Assembly: GCA_016301965.1 (NCBI GenBank)
Contig: JAEDOO010000106.1
Span: 1 to 6,590 of the forward strand
DNA length: 6,590 nt
Origin: Lachnospiraceae bacterium
GTDB taxonomy: Bacteria > Bacillota > Clostridia > Lachnospirales > Lachnospiraceae
Direction of reading: 5' to 3'
Part shown: positions 1 to 5,677 of the stretch, piece after piece
How the letters are laid out: each line of letters starts with the position of its first letter
Position numbering within the stretch: the stretch's first letter is position 1
The notes under the pieces: model-generated
Databases searched by the model: none
The model's input: the letters and a program-made list of their open reading frames with translations, nothing else
Told to the model about the DNA's origin: nothing
Program-made: the position numbers and the translations under genes

Positions 1-1041
1 TATATTCTTCTCATAATCTCCTACAGCAAACTTCTCACCATATCGATCACTCATGGTCTGTCCCATACGATAGCAGACAGCCACTCCCGTATCCATATTG
101 ACGGCATACACATTTTCATAGGACATGGACAGCGCCAGAATGAGATTGTCCTGAGTAGCCAGCTGTTCTTTTTCCGCAGTAATCACCCGCAGTCCGCAGA
201 GCACTTTTGCAAGTTTTCCTTCCCCGGTTCTTTCTACCGGAATAAAGCTGCATCTGTTCCAGCCACCCACGTTGGCCAGAAAATCCTGGATGATGATGGA
301 TTTGCCTCTAAGACGTGTATCCAGTGTATCCAGATCCAGAAAGATCCGCATGACCGGTTGATACTCATTTTCTACGTGCGTTTTTAGCAGCAGCTTCAGA
401 GACTGTCTCGGGTCTCCGATCTGACCGTTCAGATGGTGCATGCTGTCCTGTGCGATCAGTTCCTGAAATGTATTTTCCTCGAGATCGATAAAATACATGG
501 CAAAGAATACACTGCTCAGGGAGCCAATGATGGCCGTGTGCCGCTGTTCCGCTTCCAACAGAGCGGTAAGCTCTCTGTTGGTCTCCTGCAGCTTTCTCTG
601 CGCTTCCAGTTCTTTGACCTTTGTTTCGTGAATGGACTGGGTCGCGAAAACCACATGGGTCAATTTACCCTGGGCATCTCTGTCACCTTCAATAAAAGAA
701 CACTGCCCCCAATGCAGCATATTGTCATGGCCCTCCGGAACAAACAGAGTGCTCTGGTACTGTTTTGAGATGATCCGGGTATCCTTCATCCGCTCATCCA
801 GCGTAGACAGATCTGTAAACTCCAGCAATTCCTCCAAAAAATCGGGAGTTATCATATGATGACAAAAATAATTCAGCCGTTCCTGAGCATTTCCGGATGC
901 CCCGATATGTGTACGTACCTCAGCAAGAGAGGAAAGTTCGGTAAACTCATTGGTCACCAGATCGATATAATACGCCGATGTATAGATCTTGCTCATCGAC
1001 TGAATAATCTGATTTATTTCATGCTTATCCAACTCACCCAT
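1..1041 (-). CDS. Multi-PAS-like sensor protein, N-terminal part (3' end off the window)
   Basis: A frame open from the ATG at 1041 to the window edge gives 347 residues without a stop. GGAGGT sits 5 nt before the ATG. I see no signal peptide or membrane segment, so the part seen is cytoplasmic. The protein is built from repeats. Module 1 (about 15-138) has SMSKIYTSAYYIDL, then DLSTLDERMKD and WGQCSFI. Module 2 (about 174-287) has SLSSVFFAMYFIDL, then DLDTLDTRLRG and WNRCSFI. Module 3 starts near 303 with LSMSYENVYAVNMDTG and is cut. A charged, probably coiled-coil linker (about 139-167, KVKELEAQRKLQETNREL) joins modules 1 and 2. Such serial PAS-like modules are common in Lachnospiraceae ahead of GGDEF domains or in hybrid histidine kinases. 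The output domain is outside the window, so I do not choose between them. The ligand is unknown. It has its own candidate promoter and long leader. Confidence 0.85.
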   Translation of the reverse strand, partial: MGELDKHEINQIIQSMSKIYTSAYYIDLVTNEFTELSSLAEVRTHIGASGNAQERLNYFCHHMITPDFLEELLEFTDLSTLDERMKDTRIISKQYQSTLFVPEGHDNMLHWGQCSFIEGDRDAQGKLTHVVFATQSIHETKVKELEAQRKLQETNRELTALLEAEQRHTAIIGSLSSVFFAMYFIDLEENTFQELIAQDSMHHLNGQIGDPRQSLKLLLKTHVENEYQPVMRIFLDLDTLDTRLRGKSIIIQDFLANVGGWNRCSFIPVERTGEGKLAKVLCGLRVITAEKEQLATQDNLILALSMSYENVYAVNMDTGVAVCYRMGQTMSDRYGEKFAVGDYEKNI

Positions 1042-1129
1042 GATGCACCTCCAAATTTATTCGTGTTGGTTTCGTAATGATCAACCGAAAAATCCAGTAA
1101 AAAACAACCGGAAGAATCAGAAAGTTCAC
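1034..1129 (-). CDS. Candidate 31-aa hydrophobic leader peptide overlapping the sensor start
   Basis: A short ORF begins at GTG (1127-1129), 9 nt after the Shine-Dalgarno-like AAGGAG (1139-1144). It ends at TGA (1034-1036), inside the second and third codons of the sensor gene, an 8-nt overlap. The peptide begins (V/M)NFLILPVVFYWIFRLII, enough for one membrane segment, followed by the basic, polar tail TKPTRINLEVHHG. The sensor's own ribosome binding site lies inside this ORF, so translating ribosomes could couple the two genes. I recognise no family. It could equally be a chance ORF in an AT-rich leader. The ribosome binding site, the overlap and the hydrophobic-then-basic pattern argue for it; the GTG start and short length argue against. 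Confidence 0.35.
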   Translation of the reverse strand: MNFLILPVVFYWIFRLIITKPTRINLEVHHG

Positions 1130-1204
1130 TTACACTGGCTCCTTTCGGGTCATTCAGCGAATGTCTCCTGGTCTCCGGTCAGTTATCCAGTTTCTTTTTA
1201 TTAA
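1130..1204 (-). promoter_or_regulatory. Putative structured 5' leader of the sensor gene
   Basis: On the minus strand this part of the predicted leader contains ACTGG (1188-1192) able to pair with CCAGT (1134-1138), enclosing a hairpin CATTC-GCT-GAATG (1151-1163) and the element CCCGAAAGG. A 7-codon ORF (1130-1153, MTRKEPV then TAA) sits immediately before the GTG of the hydrophobic peptide ORF, in the same frame. The stretch is more GC-rich than the DNA on either side of it. I compared it by eye with what I remember of c-di-GMP-I, THF, cobalamin and guanidine riboswitches and found no match. A structured or attenuating role is inference. Confidence 0.3.
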
Positions 1205-1210
1205 TATTTT

Positions 1211-1240
1211 AGTATAAACATGCACAAAGAACAATCACAA
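1211..1240 (-). promoter_or_regulatory. Candidate sigma-A promoter for the sensor gene
   Basis: On the minus strand TTGTGA (1235-1240) and TATACT (1211-1216) are separated by 18 bp. The -10 matches 5 of 6 consensus bases and the -35 matches 4 of 6. It lies just downstream of the hairpin terminator at 1277-1317. This gives a predicted leader of about 160 nt. An alternative -10 (TAAAAT) overlaps a few bases downstream. Confidence 0.45.
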
Positions 1241-1276
1241 AGTTGTCTTTTTTAGAACGTGCGCACAAAAGCGCAC

Positions 1277-1317
1277 AAAAAAACGCACAACATGGAGTGA
1301 AACATGTTGTGCGTTTT
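1277..1317 (-). terminator. Strong Rho-independent terminator, 15-bp stem
   Basis: The arms 1280-1294 and 1303-1317 (CATGTTGTGCGTTTT and its perfect complement) form a 15-bp stem with an 8-nt loop. On the minus strand the stem runs into seven T residues (1277-1283), as expected for termination of transcripts coming from moaC. The plus-strand side has only four T residues, so it may work weakly in that direction too. It separates the glpK-moaC unit from the sensor gene promoter and leaves moaC with a long 3' untranslated region of more than 200 nt. Confidence 0.75.
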
Positions 1318-1331
1318 GCTTTATATAAGAC

Positions 1332-1387
1332 AACGAAACAGGAAAAAAGAATTTGAAAGGGAAAGGAAGAAAAAAACCTGTTTCGTT
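1332..1387. repeat. 11-bp perfect inverted repeat, AACGAAACAGG / CCTGTTTCGTT
   Basis: AACGAAACAGG at 1332-1342 is repeated inverted at 1377-1387, with a purine-rich spacer of 34 nt. The long spacer makes it a poor terminator and fits a pair of protein-binding sites better. A related ACGAAA motif recurs in the direct repeats just beyond it. Function is unknown. Confidence 0.5.
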
Positions 1388-1434
1388 ATTCCTCAGTTGT
1401 ACTCAGGACTCTTTCGTTTCCTGATGGTTGTACT
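1373..1434 (-). repeat. Two imperfect 31-bp direct repeats downstream of moaC
   Basis: On the minus strand AGTACAAC recurs exactly 31 bp apart (starting at 1434 and at 1403). Each copy is followed by AGGAA and ACGAAA with small internal shifts: AGTACAACCATCAGGAAACG, then AGTACAACTGAGGAATAACG. The second copy contains one arm of the inverted repeat 1332-1387, so three ACGAAA-type motifs cluster within about 100 bp. Possibly an operator region or a decayed small duplication. Confidence 0.45.
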
Positions 1435-1530
1435 ATACTACTTTGACGTATAAAAGCATATAAAAAATCCTATTTTTTTACAAAATTCCGGGATGTTTTT
1501 CAATATTTTCTTTTTATACGATTCAGGAAT

Positions 1531-2016
1531 CTATAACTGGCCAAACACGAAATCTCCGCTTTTTCCGCCGGATTTGCTGACCAGATGGATATTCTCAATC
1601 ACCATGCCTTTATCGATGGCTTTGCACATGTCGTAAATGGTAAGCAGCGTAACACTGACTCCCGTCAGAGCCTCCATCTCCACACCGGTCTCGCCTTTCG
1701 TCTTCACCGTGCAGATCGCTGCAACCTCTCCCTTCTCCCGGTCGATTTCAAAATCCACACTGGCTTTCTGGATCATCAGAGGATGGCACATGGGAATCAG
1801 GCCGGAAGTCTGCTTAACACCCATTATGCCTGCCACCCGGGCTACACCCAGCACATCCCCCTTTTTCACATTGCCGGAAACCAGCGCTTCCATGATCTTT
1901 TCATTGACCCGGATGGTTCCCCGGGCTGTGGCCACACGCACTGTCGGTTCTTTTCCCGACACATCCACCATCACTGCATTACCATTATCGTCAAAATGAT
2001 TCAATTTTTCTTCCAT
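1531..2016 (-). CDS. moaC: Cyclic pyranopterin monophosphate synthase MoaC
   Basis: MoaC converts the MoaA product, 3',8-cyclo-7,8-dihydro-GTP, into cyclic pyranopterin monophosphate, an early step of molybdenum cofactor synthesis in the cytoplasm. The frame has the family hallmarks: KQTSGLIPMCHPL (residues about 68-80), GETGVEMEALTGVSVTLLTIYDMCKAIDK (about 108-136, including the active-site Asp129 and Lys132 region) and the C-terminal SKSGGKSG. I chose the ATG at 2016, which gives 161 aa, the usual family length. AAGGAAA lies about 7-9 nt before it. An upstream in-frame ATG (2043) would add nine residues, MSQRKGNRS, but has no ribosome binding site. It lies about 100 bp behind glpK with no terminator between them, so cotranscription is plausible. 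No other Moco gene is in the window, so its partners MoaA and MoaE/MoaD must lie elsewhere. Confidence 0.95.
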   Translation of the reverse strand: MEEKLNHFDDNGNAVMVDVSGKEPTVRVATARGTIRVNEKIMEALVSGNVKKGDVLGVARVAGIMGVKQTSGLIPMCHPLMIQKASVDFEIDREKGEVAAICTVKTKGETGVEMEALTGVSVTLLTIYDMCKAIDKGMVIENIHLVSKSGGKSGDFVFGQL

Positions 2017-2115
2017 AGATCTGTTTCCTTTCCGCTGGCTCATTGCATTGAATTTTATCCATCATACTTTGCGGTGATTCTTCCTTGCGGCAATCCAGCG
2101 TTATACTCTTGCTGT

Positions 2116-3615
2116 TTATTCCTCGTCTTTTGCCCAACCGTAGGCACATTTCACAGCCTTATCCCAGCCTTTGATCCTTTTTTGGCGCTCATCCTCAGTG
2201 ATCTGCGGCTCAAAGACTCTGTCGATTTCCCAGTTATGGCGAATGTCTTCGATATCCGACCAGTACCCTACGGCCAGTCCGGCCAGATAGGCAGCTCCCG
2301 TTGCCGTTGTCTCCACACAATGGGGACGATGCACCGGCACATCGCTGATATCCGCCTGTGTCTGCATAAGCAGATTGTTGGCGCTGGCTCCTCCGTCCAC
2401 TTTCAGAGCACTTAAAGAGATACCGGAATCCTCTTTCATGGCTTTGAGCACATCGTTGATCTGGTAACAGATAGAGTCCAGTGTTGCCCGGATGATATGA
2501 TTCTTATTTACGCCACGAGTCAATCCCAGAATGCTTCCCCGGGCATACTGATCCCAATGAGGTGCTCCCAGGCCTGTAAAAGCAGGAACCACGTAGCATC
2601 CGCCGCTGTCTTTGACCTTCAGAGCCATGTATTCCGAATCCATGGCTGAGTCAATGAATTTCAGCTCATCCCTGAGCCACTGGATCGCCGCTCCAGCCAC
2701 AAAAACAGATCCCTCCAGGGCATACTGCACCTTACCATTCAGCCCCCAGGCAATGGTGGTAACCAGACCATTCTTTGAATATACCGGCTTGTCCCCGGTA
2801 TTCATCAGCAGAAATCCACCGGTACCGTATGTACTCTTAGCTTCTCCTGCCGAGAAGCAGGTCTGACCGAACAGCGCTGCCTGCTGGTCGCCCGCCGCGC
2901 CGCCGATGGGAATGGGGCCGCCAAAGAACTGGGGATCACACTCTCCGTACACACAGCTTGAGGGCTTTACCTCCGGCAGCATGCACCGGGGAATATCCAA
3001 TTCTCTGAGAATGTCCTCGTCCCATTGTAATGTCTGTATGTTAAACAGCATGGTGCGGGACGCGTTGGAGTAATCCGTCACATGCACCTTTCCCTTAGTC
3101 AGCTTCCAGATCAGCCAGGTCTCCACCGTACCGAACAGCAATTCTCCTCTCTCGGCCCGCTCTCTGGCTCCCTCCACACGGTCCAGGATCCATTTGATCT
3201 TCGTAGCGGAGAAATAGGCATCGATCACCAGACCGGTTTTTTCCCGGTAGGTATCCACCAGGCCTTTTTCCTTCAGGGAGTCACAGAACTCGGACGTTCT
3301 GCGGCACTGCCATACGATGGCATGATGGATCGGTGCTCCCGTGGTCTTGTCCCAGACAATGGCCGTTTCCCTCTGGTTCGTGATGCCGATGGCGGCAATA
3401 TCCGCTGCACTGGCATGGATATTATCCATAGCCTTCTGGGCCACCTCCAGCTGGGTGGACCAGATCTCATCCGCGTCATGCTCCACCCAGCCGGGCTGCG
3501 GAAAATACTGGGTAAACTCCTTCTGTGCCACACTGCACATATTTCCCTGCTGATCAAACAGGATACAGCGGTTGCTTGTGGTACCGGCATCCAGTGCCAT
3601 GATGTATTTTGCCAT
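2116..3615 (-). CDS. glpK: Glycerol kinase
   Basis: ATP-dependent phosphorylation of glycerol to sn-glycerol 3-phosphate in the cytoplasm; FGGY carbohydrate kinase family. At 499 aa it is full length (E. coli GlpK is about 502). Visible motifs are the N-terminal phosphate-binding LDAGTTSNR (8-16), glycerol-contacting NQRET (80-84) and WQCRRT (102-107), Tyr134 in DAYFSATKIKW, HVTDYSNASRTMLFN (178-192), catalytic Asp243 in GGAAGDQQAALFGQ, STYGTGG (261-267), and the C-terminal FGGY signature GGASANNLLMQTQADI (408-423). The start is supported by GGGAGG 5 nt upstream. In Bacillus and Enterococcus GlpK the loop before GDQQ reads like YHFFG, with a His phosphorylated by HPr. Here the corresponding stretch is DPQFFGG, with Gln229 in place of His. 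No glpF or glpD is adjacent. The upstream gap is filled by 34-bp repeats and shows no clear promoter. Confidence 0.97.
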   Translation of the reverse strand: MAKYIMALDAGTTSNRCILFDQQGNMCSVAQKEFTQYFPQPGWVEHDADEIWSTQLEVAQKAMDNIHASAADIAAIGITNQRETAIVWDKTTGAPIHHAIVWQCRRTSEFCDSLKEKGLVDTYREKTGLVIDAYFSATKIKWILDRVEGARERAERGELLFGTVETWLIWKLTKGKVHVTDYSNASRTMLFNIQTLQWDEDILRELDIPRCMLPEVKPSSCVYGECDPQFFGGPIPIGGAAGDQQAALFGQTCFSAGEAKSTYGTGGFLLMNTGDKPVYSKNGLVTTIAWGLNGKVQYALEGSVFVAGAAIQWLRDELKFIDSAMDSEYMALKVKDSGGCYVVPAFTGLGAPHWDQYARGSILGLTRGVNKNHIIRATLDSICYQINDVLKAMKEDSGISLSALKVDGGASANNLLMQTQADISDVPVHRPHCVETTATGAAYLAGLAVGYWSDIEDIRHNWEIDRVFEPQITEDERQKRIKGWDKAVKCAYGWAKDEE

Positions 3616-3628
3616 AATGTCCTCCCTT

Positions 3629-3796
3629 CAGTTCTGCCTCGAAAGTCCCTCTGTTAAATCGGATTCTCTGCAAATTCTTCTACTCTGTTCTGCACGATTC
3701 TCTGTATATTCTTTTACTCAGTTTTATTCTATTCTCTGTGAATTCTTCTACTCTGTTTTATTCAGTTCTCAGTAAATATCTCTGCTTACTGCACAA
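3629..3796. repeat. Degenerate 34-bp tandem repeat array between the reductase gene and glpK
   Basis: Units begin at 3663, 3697, 3731 and 3765, exactly 34 bp apart. They follow the plus-strand pattern ATTCTCTG, about 8 nt, then CTTCTACTCTGTT. A more decayed unit at 3629-3662 keeps CTCTGTT in register, 34 bp before the next. The last unit runs a few bases into the 3' end of the reductase gene. The array fills almost the whole 170-bp gap and ends about 15 bp before the glpK ATG, next to its ribosome binding site. 34 is not a multiple of 3 and I see no good ORF through it, so a coding role is unlikely. I see no promoter match inside it. It could be a replication-slippage product or a repeated protein-binding or mRNA-leader element. 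Confidence 0.7.
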
Positions 3797-4664
3797 AATT
3801 ACTCTTCATCTTCGGCACAGCAAAGTCCGGATGCTCGCCCTGCCAGGTCTCCTGCGGCATACAGGTCAGCATCCACATATCTTCCTCGGAGATCTCAAAG
3901 TCAAAGATCCGCATATTGTCCAGCATATGCTCCCTGGATCCCGATTTCGGAATGGGCATCACACCCTTCTGGATCAGGAAACGAAGGGAAATCTGTGAAA
4001 ATGTCTTGCCGTATTTTTTCGCCATGCCATTGATGATGGGATTATCGTTCACCTTTCCTCTTCCCAGCGGTCCCCAGGCTTGCACCAGCATGTCTTTCTG
4101 CTGGCAGAATTCTCTCGCTGCCTCCTGAGAATAGCCGATGTGCATCTCCAGCTGATCCACCTCTGGCACGCAGTCGGAATTTTCAAAAATATTGTTCAAA
4201 TGATGGGGAAGGAAATTGCTCATACCCAGATGACGGATCTTTCCTTCTTTTTTCAATTCTGTAAGAGCTTTCCATGTCTGCAGATCCCTTTCCTTCCAGT
4301 CCGGATCATCCTCACAGGGCTTTGGCCAGTGAATCATATAAAAGTCCAGATAGTCTGTCTCCAGACGCTCCAGCGTTCTGGAAAAAGCGGCTTTTGTCTC
4401 TTCGTATCCCATCTCGTCATGCCATGCTTTGGACGCGATCTGTACTTCTTGCCTGGGAATTCCCGTCTCCCGCAGAGCCTTTGCCAGATCTCTCTCCGTT
4501 TCATAGAAAGAGGCTGTGTCAAAATAGCGATACCCCGCCTCAACGGCATTTCTCAGTACCGCCACGAAATCCAGTTTTCCGGGATTATAGCAGCCAAACC
4601 CCAGCTTCGGCACCTTTGTGCCATCCTGCAGTGTATAGTATTCTCTGATCATTTCCCCAGACAT
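3786..4664 (-). CDS. Aldo/keto reductase family oxidoreductase
   Basis: Probable NAD(P)H-dependent reduction of a carbonyl to an alcohol (or the reverse) in the cytoplasm, with a TIM-barrel fold. The 292-aa length fits the family. The catalytic tetrad is visible: Asp49 and Tyr54 in YFDTASFYETE, Lys79 in IASKAWH, and His112 in DFYMIHWPKP. Other family marks are GKIRHLGMSNF (141-151), VDQLEMHIGYSQ (169-180), AWGPLGRG (196-203) and the cofactor-binding IPKSGSREHMLDN (238-250). The substrate cannot be told from sequence. The start has AAGGAGG 5 nt upstream, and this site overlaps the stop codon of the phosphatase gene 10 bp before. The two are almost certainly one operon and may be translationally coupled. 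A pairing with a sugar or polyol phosphatase hints at polyol or sugar handling, but this is inference. Confidence 0.93.
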   Translation of the reverse strand: MSGEMIREYYTLQDGTKVPKLGFGCYNPGKLDFVAVLRNAVEAGYRYFDTASFYETERDLAKALRETGIPRQEVQIASKAWHDEMGYEETKAAFSRTLERLETDYLDFYMIHWPKPCEDDPDWKERDLQTWKALTELKKEGKIRHLGMSNFLPHHLNNIFENSDCVPEVDQLEMHIGYSQEAAREFCQQKDMLVQAWGPLGRGKVNDNPIINGMAKKYGKTFSQISLRFLIQKGVMPIPKSGSREHMLDNMRIFDFEISEEDMWMLTCMPQETWQGEHPDFAVPKMKSNFVQ

Positions 4665-4674
4665 AATATCCTCC

Positions 4675-5451
4675 TTATTTTCCGTATAGTTTTATAAATT
4701 CCTGATGTGCTGCTTTGTTTCCGGCCACAATACCGCTTTTTGCCGTAAAATCCGGTGTGTTGCCATGTATATCCGTAAGTACTCCTCCAGCTTCCTGCAC
4801 GATCAGCATCCCCGCCGCAAAATCCCAGGCAGACAGCTGCAGTTCAAAAAACACGCCGCATCGTCCACAGGCCACATAACAGAGATCCAGCGCAGCCGAA
4901 CCGCTTCTTCGAATATCCAGGGCATGATCCATAACATCCAGAGCGATACGAAAAGATTCATCCCGAAGTTCCCGGTAATACGGTGACGTACCGAAAGCCA
5001 CCAGGGATTGTTTCAGACCGTCTTTGCTGACATGGATGCATTTTCCATTGTGATATGCGCCCTCCCCTGCACGAGCTTCAAAAAAATCTTCCGTGAAAGG
5101 ATTGTACACTGCTCCCCAGAGCAGCCTTCCTTCCCGGGCCAGTGCCACGGATATGGCACTGTGACCGTAGTATTTGGTGAAATTTGCCGTGCCGTCGATG
5201 GGATCTATGATAAACACATTTTTCCCCGATGTATCTGCCACATCTTCTTCCTCACAGAGAAAGGTGGCGTCTTCCATGATCTGCGAAAACGCATCGATCA
5301 GAAACTGCTGTGTTGCTTTATCGTATTTCGTCACCAGATTGGTGTAATCTGTCTTTTCTTCTGCCGATATTTCATCAGTCACCAGCAGACGTTTTCCGGC
5401 TTCAAGGATAGCCTGTCTGCACTGTTCCAGCTTCTGCTGCAGCTGTTCCAT
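4675..5451 (-). CDS. Inositol monophosphatase family phosphatase (SuhB-like)
   Basis: Mg2+-dependent phosphomonoesterase of the IMPase/FBPase-like superfamily, cytoplasmic. Numbered from the ATG at 5451 (258 aa), metal-binding motifs are visible: Glu67 in ATFLCEEE, Asp83 and Asp86 in IIDPIDGTANFT, and Asp210 in SAWDFAAGMLIVQEAGG. RRSGSAALDLCYVACGR (181-197) is the usual substrate-side motif. The start was chosen because AAGGAG lies about 8 nt before ATG 5451. A longer in-frame GTG start at 5487 adds 12 residues but has no ribosome binding site. The real substrate could be inositol phosphate, fructose-1,6-bisphosphate, PAP, histidinol phosphate or another sugar phosphate; the sequence does not settle it. 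It is followed after 10 bp by the aldo/keto reductase and preceded by a candidate promoter. Confidence 0.92.
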   Translation of the reverse strand: MEQLQQKLEQCRQAILEAGKRLLVTDEISAEEKTDYTNLVTKYDKATQQFLIDAFSQIMEDATFLCEEEDVADTSGKNVFIIDPIDGTANFTKYYGHSAISVALAREGRLLWGAVYNPFTEDFFEARAGEGAYHNGKCIHVSKDGLKQSLVAFGTSPYYRELRDESFRIALDVMDHALDIRRSGSAALDLCYVACGRCGVFFELQLSAWDFAAGMLIVQEAGGVLTDIHGNTPDFTAKSGIVAGNKAAHQEFIKLYGK

Positions 5452-5473
5452 TCCGTCATCTCCTTTTTTAATT

Positions 5474-5501
5474 GTTATACTGATCACCGAATTACTTTGA
5501 A
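5474..5501 (-). promoter_or_regulatory. Candidate promoter for the phosphatase-reductase operon
   Basis: On the minus strand TTCAAA (5496-5501) and TATAAC (5474-5479) are 16 bp apart. The -10 matches 5 of 6 and the -35 matches 4 of 6 consensus bases. Initiation here would give a very short leader of about 15 nt carrying the AAGGAG site. The spacing is slightly short, so this is only a candidate. Read-through from the ArsC-like gene is also possible because no terminator is visible between them. Confidence 0.35.
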
Positions 5502-5536
5502 ACCGCTGATTCTGTTCTGTTATCTACTCTTTCATT

Positions 5537-5674
5537 TTATACGGTTCTATTGTTTATCTCCTTCTCAGGCATCCGCCTCAGCTTTCTGTACACGGTAAAA
5601 TACATTGTCAGAAAAGAAGCCATACCTCCCAGCAGATTGGAAATAGGCTCCGCCCGGAATACACCATCTACCAT
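5537..5674 (-). pseudogene. C-terminal remnant of a probable MATE-family efflux transporter
   Basis: Directly after the stop of the ArsC-like gene, and in the same frame, an open stretch of 45 codons runs from ATG 5674 to TAA 5537-5539. It reads MVDGVFRAEPISNLLGGMAS, then FLTMYFTVYRKLRRMPEKEI and a short polar tail. The pattern G-V-F-x-A-E-P-I-S followed by a hydrophobic helix and a basic RKLRR end is how many Clostridia MATE (NorM/DinF-like) multidrug transporters finish. Such proteins are about 440-460 aa, so at least 90% is missing. The ATG has no ribosome binding site. No other MATE segment is in the window. I infer that a deletion or rearrangement placed the ArsC-like gene against the tail of a transporter gene. 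It could instead be an unrelated short membrane peptide. Confidence 0.55.
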
Positions 5675-5677
5675 TTC

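Larger units (their letters stand above)
1242..1530. other. Intergenic region between moaC and the sensor leader
   Basis: I see no coding region with a credible start and ribosome binding site on either strand. It holds, from high to low coordinate, an AT-rich tract just after the moaC stop, the 31-bp direct repeats, the 11-bp inverted repeat, the hairpin terminator, and GCGCACAAAA twice in tandem (1261-1280) next to the palindrome GTGCGCAC (1259-1266). A small RNA could be hidden here, but nothing in the sequence identifies one. Confidence 0.6.

Noticed and set aside
433..1077. Plus-strand ORFs of 73-111 codons across the sensor gene
   Set aside because: They are shadows of the minus-strand frame, which is open over 347 codons with internal repeats and a good ribosome binding site.
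1130..1204. Known riboswitch (c-di-GMP-I, cobalamin or molybdenum cofactor)
   Set aside because: A stretch CCAGGAGAC recalls part of the cobalamin B12 box, but the order and the remaining conserved elements do not fit, and the c-di-GMP-I core is absent.
1130..1204. Hammerhead ribozyme in the sensor leader
   Set aside because: CTGAATGA and GAAA occur close together, but the invariant CUGAUGA core is not present.
2014..2043. Longer start for moaC at ATG 2043
   Set aside because: No ribosome binding site before it, and the extra nine residues are not part of the family; ATG 2016 has AAGGAAA upstream.
1585..2415. 276-codon plus-strand ORF
   Set aside because: It lies antisense to moaC and the end of glpK, both unmistakable, and the translation shows no family motif.
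3082..3657. 191-codon plus-strand ORF
   Set aside because: Antisense to the N-terminal half of glpK; Pro/Leu/His-rich composition typical of a reverse-strand shadow.
4080..4697. 205-codon plus-strand ORF antisense to the reductase
   Set aside because: The reductase has a complete catalytic tetrad on the other strand; this frame has no recognisable domain.
5008..5598. 196-codon plus-strand ORF antisense to the phosphatase
   Set aside because: Shadow of the phosphatase gene; Phe/Cys-rich translation without a domain.
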